Origin: CAYOSU01 sp964406735
GTDB taxonomy: Bacteria > Bacillota > Clostridia > Christensenellales > CAMQZB01
NCBI GenBank assembly: GCA_964406735.1
Contig: CAYOSU010000009.1
Span: forward strand, 5,834-69,833
Direction of reading: 5' to 3'
DNA: 64,000 nt
The stretch's first letter is position 1; each line of letters opens with the position of its first letter. This document shows, one piece after another, positions 25,338 through 33,494 of this stretch. The notes under the pieces were generated by a model. That model saw nothing but the letters and a program-made list of their open reading frames with translations, was not told where the DNA came from and did not search any database. Made by a program: the position numbers and the translations under genes.

Positions 25338-26633
25338 TTATTGAGCGCTCGTTGTATCCAATACTCCAACTAAGGAGATGGTCTCGCCGTTATATACCTT
25401 TAATACCTTTGCGCCAGTCGTTACGTTTGCGTAGTAGTAAAGGTTGCCGCCGATTGCAGCCGTTCCGAACGGTGAGGTGTAAGCCGTATCGTAAGTGGTC
25501 GTTACCTTGCCCTCTTCGTCAGTCGTTTCGGAAAGGACTAAGAACTGGAGCGCTACGCCCTTGCCCTCCATAAGCTCGTCGATGGAGTATCTGTATACGG
25601 TGAGGACGTTAGAAGAGGTCGTGCCATAGTAAAGGTACTTGCCGTCTACTCTGATGAGGGTGGATACCGTGCCGCTTCTCAATTGCTTTACTTCGCCGTC
25701 GAAGGGAACAAATACCGTGCCGAGCGTTGAAGAGGATGCGATGATACCGTCACTTGGGTAGCTTGTCGGAACGAAAGAGCCCGTGTAGTTTTCTAAGAGC
25801 TTTGTCTCTGTCGCAACGTTTGAAAGCTCTCTCATGCAGAGGCTGTCTTCGAGCGTTACTACGGAGTCGGTCTTTCTGTAGAATACCTTGCCATTATCCT
25901 CTCTTACTAAGGTGTAGGTATACTTTCTGCCGTTTACGTTGCCGTTGAAAAGCTCCTGCTTGTCGCCGTTTGCGGAAACTTTTTTAACTACGGTTGCGCC
26001 GTTCTCGGTCGTTGCCTCGATAAGTCCGCCGTTATAGAAAAGGCAGGAGGTATATTCGCTCGAAATTACCTGAGGCTTGGAGTTGCCGTCAAGCTTGATG
26101 GAGCTTATCTCGTTGTTGCTGACATAAATTGCGTATACATCTCCGTTGTCCTCTACAAAAGTCATCTGATAGCCGGTAGAGCCGAGCGTTGCGTACTTCG
26201 TAGCGTTCGTGCCGTCGAGCTTGACGCTCATGATATCAAGATATGAGTTCTGTACCTTGCCCTTGGAGTTAATCTCATCGCAGGGAGAGGTGAAGTAGAT
26301 CGTGTCGCCGAAGATATAAAGTCCCGTGCCAGAGGTGTTTGCTACGAGCTTGGGAAGTATTATCGTGGGGTTCGATCCGTCTGCGTTAGCTCTCATCAAC
26401 GCACCGTTGGTGGTTGCGCCGAGCTCGTTCGTCGCAGTCGTTAATTCACTCGAATTGATAAAGTATATATAGTCGCCTTTCTTTACTACGAAGCTGCCGT
26501 TATTCTCTACCTTGTCGCCTGCGCTTGCGCCGCCTGCAACGGGTCCGTAGGGATATTCCTTAGCCTTGGCGCACGCCGTGAACGAAAGTGCCAAGACGAC
26601 TACTAAAAGAACGGAAATAATTTTCTTTAACAT
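25338..26633 (-). CDS. Lipoprotein with DUF5050-like beta-propeller
   Basis: A 431-residue exported protein. Signal peptide and lipobox LSFTAC (Cys ~21) indicate a lipid anchor on the outer face of the membrane. The rest is a series of 'GDYIYFIN', 'GDTIYFTS', 'GKVFYRK', 'GKYLYYG' and 'GNLYYYAN' strands, as in DUF5050 propellers of Clostridia. The function is unknown; binding of ligands or monitoring of the envelope is only guesswork. AAGGAG precedes the ATG, with a long hairpin directly upstream of it. Single gene with its own terminator. Confidence 0.85.
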   Translation of the reverse strand: MLKKIISVLLVVVLALSFTACAKAKEYPYGPVAGGASAGDKVENNGSFVVKKGDYIYFINSSELTTATNELGATTNGALMRANADGSNPTIILPKLVANTSGTGLYIFGDTIYFTSPCDEINSKGKVQNSYLDIMSVKLDGTNATKYATLGSTGYQMTFVEDNGDVYAIYVSNNEISSIKLDGNSKPQVISSEYTSCLFYNGGLIEATTENGATVVKKVSANGDKQELFNGNVNGRKYTYTLVREDNGKVFYRKTDSVVTLEDSLCMRELSNVATETKLLENYTGSFVPTSYPSDGIIASSSTLGTVFVPFDGEVKQLRSGTVSTLIRVDGKYLYYGTTSSNVLTVYRYSIDELMEGKGVALQFLVLSETTDEEGKVTTTYDTAYTSPFGTAAIGGNLYYYANVTTGAKVLKVYNGETISLVGVLDTTSAQ

Positions 26634-26648
26634 TTTTATTTCTCCTTG

Positions 26649-26682
26649 AATACTATTTTATCGCAACGATAAAAATAGTATT
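26649..26682 (-). promoter_or_regulatory. 15-bp stem hairpin touching the lipoprotein gene's SD
   Basis: AATACTATTTTATCG and CGATAAAAATAGTATT pair across a CAA loop with one bulge, ending one base from the AAGGAGA sequence (26641-26647 on the plus strand). There is no T run after it in the direction of the gene, so it is not a terminator for that gene. Confidence 0.6.
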
Positions 26683-27093
26683 TCGCTTATTTCTAAATCG
26701 GTTTTTGCCGATACTTTCTCATTATATACTACAAAGAAAATTTAATCAAATATTTTTTGGCAAAAAACGGAGTTTACTCGCCATGAACAAACAATATTTC
26801 AACGCTTTGGGCGTTTTGAAGCCAAAGTTTCACTTAAATAAACACGCAAAAAGCAATATCGGCATCAAAAGCCTTGAAAACTTTGGCCGGATTCTCTCAC
26901 TCCCCGAAAATCCTCAAAGAGATATTGCGGAAAATTTTTGCGGCAACGTTGAAAGCAAGTCAAGCAATATTAAAAACACAAGGTTTGACTTGAATTATTA
27001 CGAAGTGCCTGAATTTTATCGGAAAAGCCCGTCGAAATTTGTCGAATAACGTCGAATTTTGACGAAACTTGTCTTTTTATGCCGTTTTTCGCT
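26683..27093. other. Intergenic stretch with a doubtful ORF
   Basis: A plus-strand frame from ATG 26783 to 27049 (88 codons) has CGGAG 12 nt upstream but no recognisable domain or promoter. Its 3' end carries TTTGTCGAA/TTGACGAAA words also seen at 43208-43240. I treat it as probably non-coding. Confidence 0.3.
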
Positions 27094-29415
27094 TTATTTG
27101 CGAACGGGCGGATAGGCAAACAGGAATGCGTTTCGCACCATCTCGTCGGTAGGTCCTTCGCCGTAAAAGGGCGTTATCATAAAGCTTGCCTCTACCCTTT
27201 TGCCGTTATAGGAAGGGGCGTAAGAGTCGAACTGAGTCGCCGCCTTGGTCGTAAGATACGTTGAAAGCTCGGACTTTGAGAGTACGTTTTTGAGCTGTTT
27301 GCCGTGGTACGTTCCGAGCGGATTCAGCGAAGCGGAGTATTCGCCTATAAGATAGCTTATACGCATCGGGCAGAACGCAAAGTTGTTGTCCTTGAAAACG
27401 TTCTGGGCTATCATTATGCCCTTTTCGCCGTTTGAAAGGGCGGTATAGCCGCACGTTATCGCATTATTGAAGGAATCTATGCGCCTGTTGTGCGTCGTTA
27501 CGCCGAAATCTATCGCAAACCTCGACTGGTCGCCGAAAAAGTTGTGCTTGGTCACCAAGAACGGGTGCTTATCGCTTGCGGTGAACGCAGGGTATATCTC
27601 GAACGGCATTACTTCCTTGAACCTGTTGTCGTAGGTCTTATTCAAGCGTTTGGCTTTCTTTTTGTCGTAGCCCTTATGCTCGGTCTCGGGGATGTCCACG
27701 AAGCCGTCGAAGTATACGCTCGGAAGGTCGCTCGTTATCGTTACGGTGTATTTGAACTTGCCCTTTTGCGCATGCGGAAGCTTTATGTCGCCGACGACCT
27801 TCATCATCTTGACGCCGCCTATGTCGTAAGTCGAATAGCCCGTCATCTCTCCCCTGTAAAGCTTGTTGCCGTAGCGGATCTGAGGCTTTAAGGCACGCTT
27901 TATGAACAGATCATCCTTGTAATACAGCCTTATGCCGCCGCCCGGGGTCAGCGAGACCTTGACAAGCTTATTCTCTATCGACTTGGCGTTCGTCGTTACT
28001 GCCTCGAAGTCGTCGTAAGGAACGGGCTTTAAGTCTATTTTGCCCGATACGCCTTGAAGTATTACGCCGTCCTCGTTTTTATAGGGCACTTTGAAGCTTT
28101 GGAGTAGCTTTCCGTTCAGCATATATTTTCTGCCGTGCGGATTGTCTCTCTCGACGAAAACAAGACTGCTTGCGCCGTCGCCCATGTATACGTAAGGGTT
28201 ATCGGCGTACACGTCGCTTTCGCCCTCAAGGAGCTTTTCGGACAACGCTAACGCCTCGCTCGCTAAGCGTTCGGCTTCCTCGATACGCTCTTTGTTGACT
28301 ATCGGGGACGCCAAACCAAAGTGGGTCGTCGAAAGGGCTAATACCCTCTTGCGGCGAGCCTCTTCTATCTCGGGAGGGTCTGTCTTGCCTCGGCTTTTTG
28401 CTATCTCGTGCGCACGGAAGCAAAGGAAGCGGCTCTTCTCTATCTTCTTCCATACGGAGGTGTTTTCCCACTTCTCCGCCCACGAGGAGTAGCCGTCGTG
28501 CGAGCCGTCCGCCGTGTCAAGCGGAAGCGTTACCTCGCCAACAGTTTCGTGCGACTTCATATATTCGTAAGGAGTTGAAAATTCGACGTAAGGGAGCTTT
28601 GACAAAGCCTTTATCATCTTATATAAGCCGCCCTTGGAAATCCCGTCCTCGGGCGTTTTCTTCGCCATATAGCCGTACCAGAACTCGTCGTCGGCATCCA
28701 TATCGACTATCAGCATCAGGTCGCCTAAGTTTTCTGCACGCTGTTTTTTTCTCATGACCTTGACGTAGCGTTTTATGCCGCCGCCAAAGACTATATCGCC
28801 GTTGTTTACGCTCGGAAGCAGGGTTATCGTATCGGCGGAAATGGAGCTTTTTAATGTCAAAGGGTTATACCTTTCATTGGTCGAAAGGGGCTTTATGAAG
28901 TTTGAAAAGGCGTTGAACGGCACGGATGAATAGTAAAGCGAGACCGCCTGTATGCCGACGTTTTTAAGTAGCGGTATTAAAGAGGAGCTCATCATACACT
29001 CCTGAGGGCGTATTATCGGCGCAAAACCGCCGAAAACGTCCATAAGTCCGCTGCCTTTTTCGTTAGTTATCATCTCGGACAATACGAGCTTGGCTTCCTC
29101 TGCATCGAGCGCAGTTAATATTCCGTTATTGTAGCTCATCGCCTCTATCTCGTCGCCACGCTGTTTGCGCTTTTTGACATCCTCTAAAAGCTCGGGGCAA
29201 TACTTTGGCATTATGCGCTCTAAGGTGTAGTAATTCTCTACGTCCCAAGTGCCTTTTACCTCGATGCCCTTGTCGTTATAGAAATTAAGCACCTCGACGA
29301 TGTTCTTTATTATTCTGATGTCCTTTCCTATGCCGTTCTCGTCTAAGCTCTCACCTCGGTAGGAGTGATACATATTGACGTGAAAGCGGAAGGAAACGTG
29401 TATCTTTCCGTCCAT
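27094..29415 (-). CDS. GH57/GH38-like glycoside hydrolase or deacetylase-fold protein
   Basis: A 773-residue cytoplasmic protein. The N-terminal ~300 residues look like the (beta/alpha)7 barrel shared by GH57, GH38 and polysaccharide deacetylases: 'HVSFRFHVNMYHSYRGES' at the start, 'GIEVKGTWDVENYYT', 'GDEIEAMSYNNGILTALD' and 'LMLIVDMDADDEFW', with a plausible catalytic Asp in the last. The C-terminal ~350 residues are beta-rich, like the mannosidase sandwich domains. The exact family is not certain and the substrate unknown. There is no signal peptide. A TetR regulator lies 55 bp upstream on the same strand, probably in the same transcript. Confidence 0.6.
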   Translation of the reverse strand: MDGKIHVSFRFHVNMYHSYRGESLDENGIGKDIRIIKNIVEVLNFYNDKGIEVKGTWDVENYYTLERIMPKYCPELLEDVKKRKQRGDEIEAMSYNNGILTALDAEEAKLVLSEMITNEKGSGLMDVFGGFAPIIRPQECMMSSSLIPLLKNVGIQAVSLYYSSVPFNAFSNFIKPLSTNERYNPLTLKSSISADTITLLPSVNNGDIVFGGGIKRYVKVMRKKQRAENLGDLMLIVDMDADDEFWYGYMAKKTPEDGISKGGLYKMIKALSKLPYVEFSTPYEYMKSHETVGEVTLPLDTADGSHDGYSSWAEKWENTSVWKKIEKSRFLCFRAHEIAKSRGKTDPPEIEEARRKRVLALSTTHFGLASPIVNKERIEEAERLASEALALSEKLLEGESDVYADNPYVYMGDGASSLVFVERDNPHGRKYMLNGKLLQSFKVPYKNEDGVILQGVSGKIDLKPVPYDDFEAVTTNAKSIENKLVKVSLTPGGGIRLYYKDDLFIKRALKPQIRYGNKLYRGEMTGYSTYDIGGVKMMKVVGDIKLPHAQKGKFKYTVTITSDLPSVYFDGFVDIPETEHKGYDKKKAKRLNKTYDNRFKEVMPFEIYPAFTASDKHPFLVTKHNFFGDQSRFAIDFGVTTHNRRIDSFNNAITCGYTALSNGEKGIMIAQNVFKDNNFAFCPMRISYLIGEYSASLNPLGTYHGKQLKNVLSKSELSTYLTTKAATQFDSYAPSYNGKRVEASFMITPFYGEGPTDEMVRNAFLFAYPPVRK

Positions 29416-29441
29416 ATTTTCTCTTATTTTTCAAAGATGCA

Positions 29442-29456
29442 CCGCAATATTTGCGG
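29442..29456. promoter_or_regulatory. Inverted repeat between tetR-like gene and hydrolase
   Basis: CCGCAA-TAT-TTGCGG, a perfect 6-bp inverted repeat in the 55-bp gap. It could be an operator for the upstream TetR protein. Confidence 0.35.
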
Positions 29457-29470
29457 CGCAGGTGGCGTTT

Positions 29471-30046
29471 TTATATCCTCTTGTCAAGCCCGTAGAAAAA
29501 GAACTGGAAGTAGTCCGTCAGCATCGCAGATACGCTCCTCGAATCCTCGCTCGAAAACAGTATCTCGAACGCTCCGTTCAAGAAGGACTTCGACAGCGCA
29601 AGGGAATATTCCTTGCTTATCGGCACTTTCTTGACGTGGTTGCGTATCCTGTCTATCTCTTTTTTGAGCCTCTCGGAAAACTTCTCGAAGAACTGCTGTT
29701 TGAACTTCGTCCCCTCTTCGTTCTGGGTGTTCATCAAAAGCTTTATCTCACGCCTGTTGCGCACCATGAAGGGTATCGTGTTCTTCTTGAACTCGTCGAA
29801 TACCTTCATCGAAACGCCTGCCGCCAACAGCTTGTCGAAATGCTCGGAAACTGCCGCCGCAACAGGTCCGACTATCTCGTCGAATATCGCATGCTTCGAG
29901 GCAAAATAGTTGTATATGTTGCCGACTGCGACATCGGCATCCTCCGCTATGCGACGAATGGAAGCGTTGTTCTCGCCGTGGGTGTAAAACTCCTCGAGCG
30001 CACAGGAGAGTATCTTCTCCTTTGTTTCTTGCTTTTTATACTGCAT
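29471..30046 (-). CDS. TetR/AcrR family transcriptional regulator
   Basis: A 191-residue repressor-type protein. Residues ~8-55 are the TetR helix-turn-helix ('KEKILSCALEEFYTHG', 'SIRRIAEDADVAVGNIYNYFASKHAIF'). The helical C-terminal ligand domain is not similar enough to name an effector. GGTGGAG precedes the ATG. It is 55 bp upstream of the GH57/38-like gene and probably controls it and itself through operators near the promoter at 30085 (inference). Confidence 0.93.
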   Translation of the reverse strand: MQYKKQETKEKILSCALEEFYTHGENNASIRRIAEDADVAVGNIYNYFASKHAIFDEIVGPVAAAVSEHFDKLLAAGVSMKVFDEFKKNTIPFMVRNRREIKLLMNTQNEEGTKFKQQFFEKFSERLKKEIDRIRNHVKKVPISKEYSLALSKSFLNGAFEILFSSEDSRSVSAMLTDYFQFFFYGLDKRI

Positions 30047-30084
30047 ACTCCACCAAAAACGAATTGTAATACATTATTGTTCAT

Positions 30085-30113
30085 ATTATACCTGCAATTT
30101 CACGTTTAGTCAA
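30085..30113 (-). promoter_or_regulatory. Promoter of the tetR-like gene
   Basis: On the minus strand TTGACT (30108-30113), 17-nt spacer, TATAAT (30085-30090). Confidence 0.88.
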
Positions 30114-30236
30114 GGCTATTGTGTGAAGAATGACGCATAAGTAGGCTTTTGCGAATATATCGGGGCATTTTTGAATAAAATACCTTGACCGCTCGACAAA
30201 TTGGGAAAGTCTGCGGTGCGAAAAAAGCGTATCATA

Positions 30237-30585
30237 TGCGAAGCAGAGCGAGAGCCGAAGCGTTAGCGGTAGCGGAAGCGAGTGCGTGGAGCGATAGCTT
30301 GACGGTTAGCCGAGCGAGTGCGGAAGCGTAAAGCCGAGCGAGTGCGTGAAGCGGTAGCGAAGCGAGAGCCGACCGAGAGAATTAAGCGGTAGCCGAAGCG
30401 TTAGCGGTAGCCTAAGCGGAGTGAAAGCGAGAGCCGAGCGAGTGCGGAAGCGTAAAGCCGAGCGAGTGCGTGAAGCGTAAAGCCGAGCGAGTGCGTGGAG
30501 CGATAGCTTGACGGTTAGCCGAGCGAGTGCGTGAAGCGTAAAGCCGAGCAAGAGCGTGGAGCGGTAGCGGAAGCGAAGCGTGGCG
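30237..30585. repeat. AGCNNN low-complexity tract
   Basis: About 350 bp made almost wholly of hexamers AGCGAG, AGCGTA, AGCGGT, AGCCGA, AGCGAA and TGCGTG. The plus strand is purine-rich. Larger blocks recur: one of ~45 bp at 30308 and 30432, another of ~40 bp at 30281 and 30490. An open frame at 30306-30551 on the minus strand is a by-product of the repeat. A related tract lies at 59496-59625. Confidence 0.85.
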
Positions 30586-30659
30586 AAAATCGGTCGTTTT
30601 CGGGCGGTGGACTTTCCTTAAACTTATTAGCGGTACTTTGGTATTAAAGGGGAAATGAA

Positions 30660-31421
30660 GTGAAAATTTCGCTTGTGAGAGTACATAAAAGCGTTATTGC
30701 GGCAGGGCTATCACTACTTTTGCTTGCGTATTCGGTCTGTATTTCGGGAAAAAGCGTTGAGGCGTTCGAGCTTTCGGAAAAGAGGCTTACGCCGATATAT
30801 TGCGTGAAAAGAAACGACAACCTCGTGGGGCTTTCGTTCGACGCAGCCTGGGGTGCAGACAAGACGGAAAAGATACTCGACGTTCTGAAGGAAAACGGCA
30901 TTAAGGCGACCTTTTTTCTCGTGTCGTTCTGGGCGGAGAAATATCCCGAGCTTGTCAGGCGTATAGCCTCCGAAGGGCACGAGATAGGTACGCACTCTGC
31001 AACGCATCCGCATTTTAACAAGCTATCTCCCGAGAAAAAGCGTGAGGAGCTGACGAAAAGCATTGAGACGATCGAGAGCATCGCAGGGGTCAAGGTCAAG
31101 CTATTCAGGCCGCCGTTCGGGGAATACGACAACTCCCTTATCCTGCTTTGCAAGGAGCTTTCAATCACCCCTATTCAGTGGGACGTTGACTCCCTTGACT
31201 GGAAGGGTATTTCGGCAAGCGAGATCACGACAAGGGTCACGACTAAAACGAAGTCGGGAAGTATCATACTTTGCCACAACAACGCCGACAACATCGTCGA
31301 GGCGGCAAGGAGATTTATTCCCGCTCTTTTGGAGAAGGGATTTACTGTTACGAACATTGGCAATATGCTCCTTGACGGAGAATATACGATAGATCAAAGC
31401 GGAGCGCAATGCCCCGCATGA
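30660..31421 (+). CDS. PdaB-like polysaccharide deacetylase
   Basis: A 253-residue exported NodB-fold deacetylase. The N-terminal membrane segment (~10-30) is a signal anchor. The catalytic domain shows 'VGLSFDAAWGAD' (motif 1), 'GTHSATHPHF' (motif 2, metal His pair), 'LFRPPFGEYDN' (motif 3), 'PIQWDVDSLDWKG' (motif 4) and 'SIILCHNN' (motif 5). The first part resembles PdaB, a sporulation protein, and the AAWG version of motif 1 is typical of that group. It likely removes acetyl groups from peptidoglycan. The start is GTG with AAAGGGGA before it. The SSB-like gene starts 23 bp after its stop. Confidence 0.87.
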   Translation: MKISLVRVHKSVIAAGLSLLLLAYSVCISGKSVEAFELSEKRLTPIYCVKRNDNLVGLSFDAAWGADKTEKILDVLKENGIKATFFLVSFWAEKYPELVRRIASEGHEIGTHSATHPHFNKLSPEKKREELTKSIETIESIAGVKVKLFRPPFGEYDNSLILLCKELSITPIQWDVDSLDWKGISASEITTRVTTKTKSGSIILCHNNADNIVEAARRFIPALLEKGFTVTNIGNMLLDGEYTIDQSGAQCPA

Positions 31422-31444
31422 CGAAACAAAAGGAGGTTTTTTTG

Positions 31445-32140
31445 ATGTCATATGACGAAATGAACAACAGAGCATACTTAAGAGGCAGAGTGCTTTCTAA
31501 GCCCATGTTCTCGCACGAGGTCTTCGGTGAGGCGTTCTTTGAAACGACTATCGCTACGCCGAGGCTTTCTAAGGAAGAGGACGTTATTCCCGTTACCATA
31601 TCGGAAAGGCTGCTTGCAAGCGCAGACTTTTCCGTCGGAAGCGTCGTTACCGTGTTCGGACAGTTCAGAAGCTACAACAAGGCGGTCGGGTGTAAGTCTA
31701 AGCTCGTGCTGACGCTGTTCGTGAGGGAAGTGCTCTCTAACGACGAGAGCAAGAACCCAAACGTTATTTTTCTGTCGGGCTTTATCTGCAAGCCGTCGAT
31801 ATATCGCACGACGCCGTTTAACCGAGAGATAGCCGATATTTTGCTCGCAGTCAACAGGTCGTACAATAAATCGGACTATATCCCCTGCATCGCTTGGGGT
31901 AGAAACGCAAGGTTTTGCAGGGAATTCTCCGTCGGTGAAAGGCTCGCCGTCGAGGGACGTATTCAGTCGAGAAAGTACGTCAAGAAGATCGACGAGACCT
32001 TGCAAGAGGAGAAAACGGCGTACGAGATCTCCGTGTCGAAGCTGTCGGTCGGGGACAATATTTTGCTTCTCGAAGAGGAAGCCGACGCTTTCTTTCCGCA
32101 ACGGGAGCTTGTTATGAGCGAGGAATACGAGCCTGCGTGA
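31445..32140 (+). CDS. SSB-like protein with two OB folds
   Basis: A 231-residue protein. Two OB-fold units of the single-stranded DNA-binding type are visible: residues ~6-100 ('NRAYLRGRVLSKPMFSHE', 'GSVVTVFGQFRSYN') and ~110-190 ('NVIFLSGFICKPSIYRT', 'YIPCIAWGRNARFCREF', 'GERLAVEGRIQSRKY'). The second is closer to true SSB. No acidic SSB-Ct tip (DDIPF) is present, so it probably does not recruit the usual SSB partners. The start is the ATG at 31445, 8 nt after AGGAGG; 12 extra codons upstream overlap the deacetylase gene and are rejected. Confidence 0.75.
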   Translation: MSYDEMNNRAYLRGRVLSKPMFSHEVFGEAFFETTIATPRLSKEEDVIPVTISERLLASADFSVGSVVTVFGQFRSYNKAVGCKSKLVLTLFVREVLSNDESKNPNVIFLSGFICKPSIYRTTPFNREIADILLAVNRSYNKSDYIPCIAWGRNARFCREFSVGERLAVEGRIQSRKYVKKIDETLQEEKTAYEISVSKLSVGDNILLLEEEADAFFPQRELVMSEEYEPA

Positions 32141-32185
32141 GGAGTGGTGGTAAAGCGGAGTTTTGGTGGAAGTAGTTAGATTTTA

Positions 32186-32244
32186 ACAATCCCTCAGTCT
32201 GCTACGCAGACAGCTCCCTTTACACAAAGGAGCCTTTCATATGG
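32186..32244 (+). repeat. Core structured repeat, copy 3
   Basis: Hairpin 1 is GTCTGC-TAC-GCAGAC; hairpin 2 and AAAGGAG-N8-ATG (32241) are conserved. It is followed by TTAGACTGCGGCGGCAGCAA, shared with copy 4. Confidence 0.88.
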
Positions 32245-32313
32245 TTTGCTCGTTATTAGACTGCGGCGGCAGCAAGCTACCGCCTTACGGTAGGTGAGAG
32301 CGTTTTTTATTAG

Positions 32314-32340
32314 AAAAAGCCTCGATTTTTCGAGGCTTTT
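32314..32340 (-). terminator. Terminator after the YfbR-like gene
   Basis: AAAAGCCTCGA-TTTT-TCGAGGCTTTT, usable in either direction, 25 bp beyond the stop. Confidence 0.88.
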
Positions 32341-32364
32341 AGTTATTATTATGAGTGCGCCGAG

Positions 32365-32940
32365 TTATTCGAGTTCGTCTAAGGTGAGGTCGAATGAGGG
32401 CAGGAAGTTTTCTATGAAGTAGCGGCATTCGGGAAGGTCGGTGTACGCTTCGAGCTCCTTTTTGAGGCTCTTTTCGGCTTTAGCAAACTCTCGGTTGCCT
32501 GCTTTGAGCTCCTCTACGCATTCGACGTACGCAGACAGCTTGTCGGCACACTTCATTATTTTATGCTCCTCCGGTGTGGGGTCTAATATCAGCGACCTAT
32601 ACTCATCTTTGAGCTCTTCGGGCAGCATGTCGATGAGCTTCTCAGACGACGAGCGCTCTAAAGCCTTATACGCCGTCTTTATGTCGGGGTTGAAGTATTT
32701 TATCGGGGTTGGCAGATCGCCCGTTATTACCTCGCTGGTCTCGTGATAGACTGCTATCATACCTATTCTGTTGGCGTCGTAGCTCTTGCCGTACAGTTTG
32801 TTGCCGATGAGCGCTATTGCATGCGCAAACATTGCGACCTGCTCGCTATGCTCCATGACGTTTTCTTTTCTTGTCGAGCGCATCAGCGACCACCTTTCGA
32901 TGTATTTCATTCTGTTCATGTAGGCAAAAAAATTAGACAT
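32365..32940 (-). CDS. YfbR-like HD-domain nucleotidase
   Basis: A 191-residue HD-domain protein close to YfbR, a 5'-deoxynucleotidase for dNMPs. 'ENVMEHSEQVAMFAHAIA' supplies the first metal His, and 'AVYHETSEVITGDLPTPIKYFNP' is the YfbR signature. The second motif reads HE rather than HD, a change at a metal ligand. 'IMKCADKLSAYVEC' gives the later Asp. The start is the ATG at 32940 with GGAG before it; a longer frame upstream runs through repeat DNA and is rejected. Single gene between two repeat-rich gaps. Confidence 0.88.
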   Translation of the reverse strand: MSNFFAYMNRMKYIERWSLMRSTRKENVMEHSEQVAMFAHAIALIGNKLYGKSYDANRIGMIAVYHETSEVITGDLPTPIKYFNPDIKTAYKALERSSSEKLIDMLPEELKDEYRSLILDPTPEEHKIMKCADKLSAYVECVEELKAGNREFAKAEKSLKKELEAYTDLPECRYFIENFLPSFDLTLDELE

Positions 32941-32985
32941 TGCGTTCTCCTCTATCCTTTGTTTGTTTCTTGTTTTTGTTAGTTG

Positions 32986-33044
32986 ACGCTGCCCGAGATT
33001 CCGAAATAGCACTGCCTTGCGATTTAGATACAACGGGGCAGCGT
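32986..33044 (+). repeat. Repeat module A, copy 2
   Basis: ACGCTGCCC ... GGGCAGCGT arms with GAGATTCCGAAATAGCACTG inside. Followed after ~50 bp by a core repeat, as in copy 1. Confidence 0.82.
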
Positions 33045-33094
33045 GCGTGGCGGTGAGTTCTATCATTAGTTTGGGGGAGTAGTTACGGTGGTTA

Positions 33095-33162
33095 ACAATC
33101 CCTCAGTCTCGGCGTTTAAGCGCCGAGACAGCTCCCTTTACACAAAGGAGCCTTTCATATGG
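33095..33162 (+). repeat. Core structured repeat, copy 4
   Basis: Hairpin 1 is longer: GTCTCGGCG-TTTAAG-CGCCGAGAC. Hairpin 2 and the SD-ATG (33159) are conserved, followed by the TTAGACTGCGGCGGCAGC tail. Confidence 0.88.
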
Positions 33163-33264
33163 TTTGCTCGTTATTAGACTGCGGCGGCAGCAAGCCACCG
33201 CCATACGGATTATGGGGTTTTATATGTTTATTTTAGCAAATTGCAGAGAAGAGCGCAATAATTC

Positions 33265-33293
33265 TTGACCAATTTTTTGGACAGTGGTACAAT
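33265..33293 (+). promoter_or_regulatory. Promoter of the TPP riboswitch-thiT unit
   Basis: TTGACC (33265-33270), 17-nt spacer, TACAAT (33288-33293). Confidence 0.88.
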
Positions 33294-33305
33294 CTATATA
33301 CAATT

Positions 33306-33383
33306 TAGCCGTCAGGGGTGCTGTAAAAAGCTGAGATCATACCCTTTGAACCTGTAAGTTAGTACTTGCGCAGGGATTAGATG
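33306..33383 (+). promoter_or_regulatory. TPP (THI-box) riboswitch
   Basis: Conserved aptamer parts in order: CAGGGGTGC, GCTGAGAT, ACCCTTTGAACCTG, and GCGCAGGGA. The short middle arm (TAAGTTAGTACTTGC) is the usual P3-side variation. Binding of thiamine pyrophosphate would favour the terminator at 33398 and switch off thiT. Confidence 0.93.
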
Positions 33384-33397
33384 TTTTGTGTCAACAG

Positions 33398-33428
33398 TCT
33401 CGCTTTTTCGTTTTAAGCGGGATTTTTT
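33398..33428 (+). terminator. Riboswitch-controlled terminator
   Basis: CTCGCTT-TTTCGTTTT-AAGCGGG (two G-U pairs) followed by ATTTTTT, between the aptamer and thiT. Confidence 0.82.
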
Positions 33429-33494
33429 ATTGCAAATATATCTCTTGGCGGCCGCAAGCGGTTTTGCCTGGTCGCTTGCAACGATAGGAGTGTT

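Noticed and set aside
26705..27049. Plus-strand frame of 114 codons
   Set aside because: No promoter, weak ribosome binding site and no recognisable family; kept only as a note in the intergenic entry.
30306..30551. 81-codon frame in the AGCNNN tract
   Set aside because: Consists of LAR/SLT-type repeats that any frame of the tract would give.
30237..30585. CRISPR array
   Set aside because: Repeats are hexameric and irregular, with no constant repeat-spacer length and no cas genes in the window.
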